This document shows, in pieces, positions 10,472-19,500 of a stretch of 64,000 bases of DNA. Origin of the DNA: an uncultured Chitinophagaceae bacterium (GTDB lineage Bacteria; Bacteroidota; Bacteroidia; Chitinophagales; Chitinophagaceae); NCBI GenBank assembly GCA_903883945.1, contig CAISCV010000051.1, positions 1 through 64,000 on the forward strand, written 5' to 3'. The position numbers and the translations under genes were made by a program. Each line of letters starts with the position of its first letter. Position 1 is the stretch's first letter. The notes below the pieces were generated by a model. The model had not been told where the DNA came from. It saw only the letters and a list, made by a program, of their open reading frames with translations, and did no database searches.

Positions 10472-10856
10472 TTGTAATAATTTAAAAGTTAATGAAATAA
10501 AACTAGAAAGCGAAGGAGGAGTTGCTTTGTTTTAAGTGATTGCCATTGTAGGCAATTGTTAACTTTAAACTATATTACAAATCAAGCGGGCAACAGCAAG
10601 ACGTTTTGTTATTTGCTATCGATGCAATGATAGACTAATGCAATGAAAGCGGTTGTATGATTATAGTCATCTTTCTTTCGTTGGAGGAATATACTGATGG
10701 AAAAGAGGAAGTTATGAGGCGTAAGGCGTAAGGCAGAAGCAAGTATTATGTTGTAAGTAATAAGTTTTAGGTAAAGAAAGAGGTTGAGGGTTGGAGGTTG
10801 TGAGGCTGAAGGCTTTTGACCTTTTTTTGTGATTTAATACTGAATGTTGAATTTGT

Positions 10857-11612
10857 TTAGTATTCTAATTTCTTCCAATATTTTAAAATTGAGATAACGC
10901 CAAGAAGCATAAAAACAATCCCCGCTCCATTTCCTAATGCAACAAATACATCTAAAATATGGTGGCGCCTATTGTAATATAGTTGATCGAAACAAAAAGT
11001 AACATTGGTTAAAATAATAAATAATACACTTATTGCAAATAAAGCACGGTAATTCTTTAGCGGTTCATATCCCCACATATTAAAGGTTACCGAAGTCATG
11101 AGGCAGATGATAAACGAGTGGAAATATAAACACCAATGATAAAATTCAACACCAAGACCCACAGCTTTCCATAACACCAAAAGGGCAATTGTTGCTGATA
11201 AAATAAAACCAGGAAGTATTCTTTTTACATAAAAAATTAATTTCTTTTCTTCATTGGCTCTTTTCACTACCTCTATTAACAGTAGCAGGTATAAAAAATA
11301 ACTAACCATATACAACAACAAGTACGTATACAAAACAAAGCCATTCCATGAAATAGCACAACAATCCGATACAAAAAACAGTATCAGCATAGAATAAGTA
11401 CAAAAAAGGATATAAAATGATTGTGCCGGTAGTCTCATTTTCAAAGCTGTGTTTCGATGAAACCATAGGACTAAAAAAATCATTAAAATGGGTTTTGAGT
11501 ACAATCTGGAATTATAATTGCCTTTATCTAAAAAATAGCAATCCAACCCAAGGAAAAACAGATAGATAAGCAATAGAAAATGTTTAGAAAAGAAGGTCAT
11601 ATTATTTTTCAT
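10857..11612 (-). CDS. Multi-pass membrane protein (7TM-like), unknown function
   Basis: 251-aa ORF rich in hydrophobic helices. Confidence 0.6.
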   Translation of the reverse strand: MKNNMTFFSKHFLLLIYLFFLGLDCYFLDKGNYNSRLYSKPILMIFLVLWFHRNTALKMRLPAQSFYILFCTYSMLILFFVSDCCAISWNGFVLYTYLLLYMVSYFLYLLLLIEVVKRANEEKKLIFYVKRILPGFILSATIALLVLWKAVGLGVEFYHWCLYFHSFIICLMTSVTFNMWGYEPLKNYRALFAISVLFIILTNVTFCFDQLYYNRRHHILDVFVALGNGAGIVFMLLGVISILKYWKKLEY

Positions 11613-11849
11613 AGTGCAAATTTATAGGGGGCTTATTTATTTTTTTATCTACACTCTAATTTCATAATAAATTAAAATGACTTATCTGAGTAATTTTTAT
11701 GAAATGTTTATTTTGTATCTCCTTATTTATTTTTATTATTTTATTCATACAATTTGCCTAATGTTAGATTAGCTCTATGTTTTAGAAAATTATCATTAGA
11801 AATAAGTATTTTATTTGATGAACTCAAACTCAAATTAAAGGTTTATAAG

Positions 11850-11916
11850 TAACAATTTGATAATAAAACAATAACATTGAACCTATAAAAACTTGCAGTA
11901 CGCCGATTATTTTTGC
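11850..11916 (+). promoter_or_regulatory. Regulated promoter: three 11-bp direct repeats plus Bacteroidota -7 box
   Basis: TAACAATTTGA|TAATAAAACAA|TAACATTGAAC (11850-11882), then CGCCGATTATTTTTGC (11901-11916) containing TATTTTTG (= TAnnTTTG). Near-identical block at 16414-16480. Confidence 0.75.
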
Positions 11917-11948
11917 GCCCACTCTAAATGCTTTAAAAAAATATTTTT

Positions 11949-14891
11949 ATGCTTAAAGGCTTAATTGCGATTGCTACCTCTTCGATTATTATAACATTAG
12001 GAACGCCGAACTATAAACTAATAACTTCCAGATTGGTAAACGATAAGGAAAAATGGACACTTGCCAATGCTGTTTTCACCAAACTGCCCATAGGCAATAT
12101 AGATACGACTCCAAAGTTATTAGCGGAAGGAAAAGGAAAGTCGGTGGGGGTGTCGGGTAAAATTACCGGAAAGATAATGAATGCTAAGACAGGAGAACCC
12201 ATTTATGCAGCAAATATTACTATCAAAAGTAGCGTAGTAACCAGAAATACTAGGTCCGACTATAATGGTATGTATACCGTTAGTGAATTACCTGAAGGAA
12301 TCTACACCATTAATGTTTCTCACTTAACGTATGGCAAAAAAACACTAGAAGATATTAAAATAGCTAATAAAGATGTTACAACCCAGGATATTGTATTACA
12401 AGAAACGAAGGGAAAAAACCTAGATGAAGTTGTTGTTACCACAAAAGGGGTAGGGAGAGTAAAGGAGAGTGTTGCTGCTATATTGATTCAACAGAAGAAT
12501 GCAGCAAGTGTAAGTGATGGAATTTCTGCTGAAGCCATTAAGCGTACACCAGATAAAACCACATCCGACATTATGAAACGGGTGAGTGGAGCAAGTATTC
12601 AAGAAGATAAGTTTGTAATAATCAGAGGGTTGAACGATAGGTATAATGCGGCTTTCATTAATAATGCACCATTGCCAAGTTCTGAAAGTGATCGGAAGGC
12701 ATTTTCATTTGATGTTTTTCCCGCTAATATGTTGGACAACTTGATTATAGTTAAAACAGCTACGCCTGATATGAATGCAGATTTTGCAGGCGGTACCATA
12801 TATATTAATACCAAGGATATTCCGGCTAAAAGCTTTCAAAGTGTCTCTTTTGGTGTAGGATATAACACGGTTGCAACTTTTAAAGACCGCAAATATGAGA
12901 AGGGTGGTAAATCGGATTGGATTGGTTTAGATGATGGAACACGTAAATTATCTCTTCCTTCAACAGATATAAAACAGTTAACTTCAGAAGAGAAGGCAAA
13001 TCTTGGTAAGACACTTCCTAATAATTGGGCTGCCCAATCTGGTAATACTCCTCTTAATTATAATTTTCAATATGTAAAAGGATTGAACATTCAAAGACAT
13101 AAAAAAGATTTTTTAGGTGTACTATTAGCTGCTACCTATAATAAAACTTACAACTTGAGAGAAGGTGAGAAAAAATCTATTACAGGAATTGACCCAACTT
13201 ATGTAGATGAGACCACTGAAAAAGTGTACACTTCTCAGGTCCTAGGTGGCTTCATGGGAAATGTATCTTTGAAATTGAATGAAAATAATAAATTTAGTTT
13301 TAAAAACTTAATAAGTGTCAATAGTGATGACAGGGTTTTTGATAGATTTTTTCAAGGAACCTTTTCAAAAGCTCAATGGTTTACTTCCAATACAATTTTA
13401 TCCTCACAATTGTCTGGAGAACATTTTTGGAAACAACCCAAAATTAAAATAAACTGGACAGGTGGTTACACTTCTTCTGATAGAGAAATCCCTTATTTAA
13501 GGAGAACAAGTTATTCATTAGCTTATGGCGATTCTACCAAAGTACAACAAAATGTTGGTCCTGAATATGGTATTTCTAATTATGATGCTAGTGGGACTAT
13601 TTTTACCTCTGCTACAAAAGAAAATATAAGAAGTTTTGGAGCAGATATATTGCGTAAATTCAGTATTGATAATTACAATTCTGTACAAGTAAAAGCAGGT
13701 GCTTATTTTCAAGGGAGGAATAGAGATTTTACAGCAAGAAATTTATCTATTGTTCAAATAGGTTCTACTTATCAGTTTGATAGACCTTTACTAAAATATC
13801 ATGACGATTCAGTATTCGCTCCACAGAATTTTGGGGTACAAGTAAATGGCAAAAATGGTTTTGGTTTGAATGAAGATTTTAAAGGAGACAATACGTACAG
13901 TGCTTCTTCTACATTGGCTGCCTATTATTTGATGTTAGATGCAAGAATTCTTAAGTTTATTAGAATTAATGGTGGAATACGAACAGAGAAATTCAATCAA
14001 AGACTTAACACTGCTAAATCTGGAATTGACACTGTAAATACGACTATAATTGATAATCTTCCATCTGTAAACCTTATTTTTTCACTTAATTCAAAACAGA
14101 ATTTACGGTTCTCATATTCACAAACCCTTAATAGACCTGAATATAGAGAGTTAGCTCCTTTTTTATTCTATGATTATGTGACTAAACTTTCTATTGGTGG
14201 TAATCTTGCTACAGAAAGAGTGAAAATAGAAAATTATGATTTTAGATATGAGTATTATCCAAGTGGGGGACAACTGCTTTCATTATCCTTATTCCAAAAA
14301 AATATACCTAATCCAATTGAATTGGTAATCACTCCAAATACAGATGCAAAGTATATTAACGCTGTGAATGGCAAAATTAGAGGGGTAGAATGTGAATTTA
14401 GAGCAAATATTGGTTCTACAATTAAGGCAAGTTCTTCTAGTTTCTTATCAAACACTACTTTGTTTGGTAACGCTTCTTTTATTCATTCGGAGGTTTCATT
14501 TGGAAGAGATTCTTTGAAATTTGGCCGCACTCGAACTTTACAAGGTCAATCTCCTTATATCTATAATGCAGGGTTAATGTACCAAGATCAAAAGGGATAT
14601 TCTGGAAGTTTGCAAGTAAACTATTCAGCCCCACGTATATACATTGCAGGAGATATGGATAATCCTGGTATTTTGGAAAATGGAAGAACCGTTATGGATC
14701 TTCAGTTAGCAAAAACATTTGAAAAACAAAATTTAGAACTTAAATTAAATGTAAAAGATATTTTAGCCGATGATTTTTTACGTTTTTATGATATTGATGG
14801 TAACGGAAAATATGATTCAAATAAGGATAGAATATTTCAAAGAGGGACAATGGGAAGGGTTATTTCACTAGGGTTGACTTATAAGTTCTAA
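11949..14891 (+). CDS. TonB-dependent receptor with carboxypeptidase-like N-terminal domain
   Basis: GKIMNAKTGEPIYAANITIKSS...; plug region VSGASIQEDKFVIIRGLNDRYNAAFINNAPLPSSESDRKAFSFDVFP...DFAGGTIYINTKD; barrel ending in GLTYKF. Confidence 0.92.
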   Translation: MLKGLIAIATSSIIITLGTPNYKLITSRLVNDKEKWTLANAVFTKLPIGNIDTTPKLLAEGKGKSVGVSGKITGKIMNAKTGEPIYAANITIKSSVVTRNTRSDYNGMYTVSELPEGIYTINVSHLTYGKKTLEDIKIANKDVTTQDIVLQETKGKNLDEVVVTTKGVGRVKESVAAILIQQKNAASVSDGISAEAIKRTPDKTTSDIMKRVSGASIQEDKFVIIRGLNDRYNAAFINNAPLPSSESDRKAFSFDVFPANMLDNLIIVKTATPDMNADFAGGTIYINTKDIPAKSFQSVSFGVGYNTVATFKDRKYEKGGKSDWIGLDDGTRKLSLPSTDIKQLTSEEKANLGKTLPNNWAAQSGNTPLNYNFQYVKGLNIQRHKKDFLGVLLAATYNKTYNLREGEKKSITGIDPTYVDETTEKVYTSQVLGGFMGNVSLKLNENNKFSFKNLISVNSDDRVFDRFFQGTFSKAQWFTSNTILSSQLSGEHFWKQPKIKINWTGGYTSSDREIPYLRRTSYSLAYGDSTKVQQNVGPEYGISNYDASGTIFTSATKENIRSFGADILRKFSIDNYNSVQVKAGAYFQGRNRDFTARNLSIVQIGSTYQFDRPLLKYHDDSVFAPQNFGVQVNGKNGFGLNEDFKGDNTYSASSTLAAYYLMLDARILKFIRINGGIRTEKFNQRLNTAKSGIDTVNTTIIDNLPSVNLIFSLNSKQNLRFSYSQTLNRPEYRELAPFLFYDYVTKLSIGGNLATERVKIENYDFRYEYYPSGGQLLSLSLFQKNIPNPIELVITPNTDAKYINAVNGKIRGVECEFRANIGSTIKASSSSFLSNTTLFGNASFIHSEVSFGRDSLKFGRTRTLQGQSPYIYNAGLMYQDQKGYSGSLQVNYSAPRIYIAGDMDNPGILENGRTVMDLQLAKTFEKQNLELKLNVKDILADDFLRFYDIDGNGKYDSNKDRIFQRGTMGRVISLGLTYKF

Positions 14892-14902
14892 TAATAATAA
14901 AC

Positions 14903-16030
14903 ATGAAGAAGTACTTGGTTATTTGCATTTTGTTTACTTCATTGTTCCTTTTACAATCGAATGTGAAAAGAGTAACGAGTTCAAATTTCCCCCCAACAAA
15001 TTGTACAGGCGCACCAAATGCATATACCTGTCAGTTTTGTCATAGTTCTTATTCTGCAAACAAAACTGGTGGAGGAATTAGCCTTTTAGGTATTCCTTCC
15101 ACTTTTACTGTTGGTCAATCTTATCCTTTTAGTATCAATATTAAACACTTTGCCAGTGATAGAAAAAAATTTGGATATGATGTAGCTGCATTGGATGCAT
15201 TGGGCAATCCTTATGGAACATTTAGTACAGTTAATTCGGCTTCTACTATAAATGCCGGTGAACTAACTTCTCATCTTCCGCTTGATTTAGCAGCTACCAA
15301 TCAGACTACCATCAGTGGGTTTACATGGAATGCCCCTGCAACAGCCCCAACTAGTAACCAACTACCCATCACCTTTTATTTTTGTGGGAATGCTTGTAAT
15401 GGCGATGGGACTGCCAAAGGAGATTATGTATATAATGATTCTGTAGCTACTACCATTGGGGCTTTGCCAATTGAACTAAATCATTTTAGTGTTACCAGAA
15501 AACCAGATACAGAGGTTCAATTAGATTGGTCTTATGGCAATGAAGTGATGCTTAGTAGTTTTATTATTCAAAAGAAGTTAAATGAAGGAGTGTTTTTAGA
15601 TTTGGATACCATACTAGTAAAGCTTGCATCAGTATCTTCAAATAAATATACTTATTTAGACAAAACATCAGGTAGCAATGCAACGGTTTCTTACCGTATT
15701 AAGTATATTGAAAAGGATGGGTCAACAAGTTTTAGTGGTATAAAAGTAGTAGCTCCCGCTACGCTTATTGTTGGTGTTAAGATGTACCCAAATCCAATTG
15801 CAAAAAATAGCAACATGACCTTAGTCTTTTCAGCTAATCAATACAAGTCTTGTTCTATTGCGATAGTAGGTGTTACCGGTAATTTGTTATGGAAAAGAAA
15901 ACAAGAAGTAGTTGCTGGAAATAATGTTTTTTCTATTCCTATGGGGAATAGTATTCCTGAAGGATCTTATTTTTTAATACTTTCATCCGAACATTTTATA
16001 CTATATAAACAGGCTTTTATCATTAGGTGA
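14903..16030 (+). CDS. Secreted T9SS type-A protein with CxxCH motif (choice-of-anchor V-like domain)
   Basis: TGAPNAYTCQFCHSSY (CxxCH) near the N-terminus, Reeler-like domain (FTVGQSYPFSINI), C-terminal VKMYPNPIAKNSNM...GSYFLIL sorting domain. Confidence 0.75.
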   Translation: MKKYLVICILFTSLFLLQSNVKRVTSSNFPPTNCTGAPNAYTCQFCHSSYSANKTGGGISLLGIPSTFTVGQSYPFSINIKHFASDRKKFGYDVAALDALGNPYGTFSTVNSASTINAGELTSHLPLDLAATNQTTISGFTWNAPATAPTSNQLPITFYFCGNACNGDGTAKGDYVYNDSVATTIGALPIELNHFSVTRKPDTEVQLDWSYGNEVMLSSFIIQKKLNEGVFLDLDTILVKLASVSSNKYTYLDKTSGSNATVSYRIKYIEKDGSTSFSGIKVVAPATLIVGVKMYPNPIAKNSNMTLVFSANQYKSCSIAIVGVTGNLLWKRKQEVVAGNNVFSIPMGNSIPEGSYFLILSSEHFILYKQAFIIR

Positions 16031-16413
16031 ATCAAATTATATGCATAATGATTAATTTTCCATAAGTTTTAAAGTCTAAAAAAGCATTACATTTCACTTA
16101 GGCAATCTGTTTTACATAGCAAAATAAAGCAGGTGCCAGATTGGCATAAAAAAATCAAGTCCTTGTATAAAATCCTTAAATATTTTAATAATTAGCCAAT
16201 CATTCTAGCTACGTAAGAATTGAATTAGGTTTAATTTTAAATTAATTATTTGGTATTAAAAAGGTAAGTAGCCAAAATAATCGGTAAAACAATGTCTAAT
16301 TGGCTTCTGTGTCAAATAAATCATCCAATTAAGAAAACAAATGTGCAATAGGCATATGTTTATCAACAATTAGTCTTTATTATTTAAATATTCTTTAATT
16401 ACCTGACATTTGG

Positions 16414-16480
16414 TAACAATTTCATAATAAAACGATAACATTACAATTCCGCTATTCACCGATTCGCCGATTATTTTTGC
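16414..16480 (+). promoter_or_regulatory. Regulated promoter, second copy of the 11-bp direct-repeat/-7 block
   Basis: TAACAATTTCA|TAATAAAACGA|TAACATTACAA (16414-16446) and CGCCGATTATTTTTGC (16465-16480); offset of 51 bp between elements is identical to the 11850 copy. Confidence 0.75.
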
Positions 16481-16505
16481 ACCTCAAACTAAATTATTAA
16501 TTAAA

Positions 16506-19500
16506 ATGAAAAGAAATTTTCTTGGCTTCGTGCTTTTGCTAGCAGCAATCAGCAGCAACGCACAGGTGCAGTTCCTGAAATCGGTTAACTACCGTGGAGC
16601 ATTTGCACCGTCTCCCACAGAAATGTGGACAAATGGTTGGGCTAACTGGGATCCTAATTCCACAGTTTACCCTAGTACTGATGTCACTATTAGTGGTAAC
16701 ATTACCTCTAATACCAAGTGGACAAAAAATCACACTTACCTTTTACAAGGTTTAGTGTACGTTACTAATGGTGCTACCTTAACAATTGAGGCAGGTACTG
16801 TTGTAAGAGGTGATGCAACTATTGCAAACACCTCTTTAGTGGTTACTCGTGGTGCTAAATTGTATGCAGTAGGTACTGCAAATGCACCCATTGTTTTCAC
16901 TTCAAACAAGGCTGCGGGTAGTCGTAACCCAGGCGATTGGGGTGGAATCATTTTGTTAGGTAAAGCTCCTATTAATGTAAAAGGTACTAAAAAAGCTTCA
17001 ACAGTTCCTGGTGCGGATTCTGTTACTATTGCTGACGGTACGAACTACATTGAAGGTATCGTCGAAAATGACAATACCCTTTATGGTGGTACTGATGCAA
17101 ATGACAACTCTGGTACTTTGAAGTATGTACGTTGCGAATTTGGTGGTTACGTTTTCCAGCCTAACAAAGAAATCAATGGGATTACTTTTGGTGGTGTTGG
17201 TCGTGGAACTACTATTGATTATGTACAATCTTCTTATGCTAATGATGACGCTTTTGAGTGGTTTGGTGGTACAGTAAACTGTTCACACCTTATCTCTTAC
17301 AGAGGTGTTGATGATGAATTTGATACTGATAACGGCTTTAGCGGAACTGTACAGTTTTGTTTAGGCGTTCGTGATCCACAAATTGGTGATTTAACTTGGA
17401 ACGTTTCTGGTGGTTCTACTTCAGAAGGTTTTGAATCAGATAATGATGCTAATGGATCTGCAAATACGCCATTAACAAGTGCTATTTTCAGTAACGTAAC
17501 ATTTGTAGGCCCATTGCGTGGTCATAACACTACTGCTTATGCTTATAATCCTGATAATCTTTATCCAGCATTTAGAAGAGTTGCACGTATCCGTCGTAAT
17601 TCAAGATTGCGAGTTATTAACTGTATCATGACAGATTACCCTACTGGTTTATTTGTGGATGATAATGGAACTGTTCCTACTACTCAAGCTGCTTCTAATG
17701 GTAGCATGGTTTTCGCTAACAACATTATCGCAGGTGTACTTCCTGGTCACGTACTTGAATGGGGTGGTTTTGCAAATCAATATGATTTAACTAAAATCCA
17801 AACTTGGGTTGATAAATCTAAGTATTCAAGTGCTTATACTTGGTTTGCTGCAAATAATAACGATTCAGTTGCAACTACTACCGATATATTAACAACTCCT
17901 TACAGCTATACAAGTCCTGATTACCGTCCAAAAGCTGGTTCTATCGCAGTTTCTGGTGCTGATTTTACCAATTCTTTAATTGCTCCTTATGTAATTGCAG
18001 AAGCAACAAATAAGAATTTAGTAAAGAAAGTAGATTACCGTGGTGCCTTCGCTCCTGCTCCTACAGCAATGTGGACTACAGGTTGGGCTAACTGGGATCC
18101 TAACAATACTGTTTATCCTGCAACGGATGTTAATGTTAGTGGTAATATTACTTCTAATACAACTTGGACTAAAAACCATACGTATAAATTACAAGGATTG
18201 GTTTATGTAACTAACGGTGCTACTTTAACTATTGAAGCAGGTACTGTAATCCGTGGTGATGCAACAATTGCAAACACTTCTTTGGTTATTACAAGAGGTG
18301 CTAAATTAAATGCAGTTGGTACTGTTTTGAATCCAATTGTATTCACTTCAAACAAGGCTGTTGGTCAACGTAATCCTGGTGATTGGGGTGGTATCATTTT
18401 GTTAGGACAAGCTCCTATCAATGTAAAAGGTACTAAAAAAGCTTCAACAGTTCCTGGTGCTGATTCTGTAACTATTGCTGATGGTACTAACTACATCGAA
18501 GGTATCGTCGAAAATGATAATACGCTTTATGGTGGTACTGATGCAAATGATAATTCTGGTACATTGAAATATGTACGTTGCGAATATGGTGGATACGTGT
18601 TCCAACCAAACAAAGAAATCAATGGGATAACTTTTGGTGGTGTTGGTCGTGGAACTACTATCGATTATGTACAATCTTCTTATGCTAATGATGACGCTTT
18701 CGAATGGTTTGGTGGTACAGTAAACTGTTCACACTTAATTTCTTACAGAGGTGTTGATGATGAATTTGATACTGATAATGGTTATTCTGGTACTTGCCAA
18801 TTTTTATTGGGTGTTCGTGATCCACAAATTGGTGATTTAACTTGGAACGTTTCTGGTGGTTCAACTTCAGAAGGGTTTGAGTCTGACAATGATGCTAATG
18901 GTTCTGCAAATACACCATTAACAAGTGCTTTATTTACAAACGTAACTTTTGTAGGTCCATTACGTGGAAATAACACAACAGCTTATGCTTACAATCCTGA
19001 CAACCTTTATCCTGCTTTCAGAAGAAGTGCACGTATCCGTCGTAACTCAAGATTAAGAGTTCTTAACTGCGTAATGATGGATTACCCTACTGGTTTATTT
19101 GTTGATGATAATGGAACAGTTCCTACTACTCAAGCTGCAAGTGATGGTTCTATGCGTTTTAGCAATAACCTAATGGCAGGTAACCTTCCTGGTCATGTAC
19201 TAGAGTGGGGTGGTTTTGCTAATCAATATGATTTAACAAAAATTCAAACTTGGGTAGATAAAACCAAATATGCAAGTGCTTATGCATGGTTTGCAGCTTG
19301 TAATAATGATTCATTGGTATCTACAACAGGCGTATTGACTAGACCTTACGATTACACTAATCCTGATTATCGTCCGGCTACTACTTCTCAAGCATTAGTA
19401 AATTACAACTTTACTGATACTGTGTTTAATGGTTTGTTGAGTACAACTACTTATGACTTGTTTGTTGCAACTGGTAACAGTTCTGTAGTTTCAAGTGATA

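Noticed and set aside
16080-16170. Possible sRNA upstream of the giant gene (GGCAATCTG ... CAGATTGGC inverted repeat)
   Set aside because: Imperfect 9-bp repeat in AT-rich DNA with no promoter/terminator pair I could defend.
16998-17228. Antisense ORFs 16998-17228 and 18444-18674 as a gene pair
   Set aside because: They mirror the two copies of the duplicated domain in the 1670-aa protein; similarity is explained by the sense-strand duplication.
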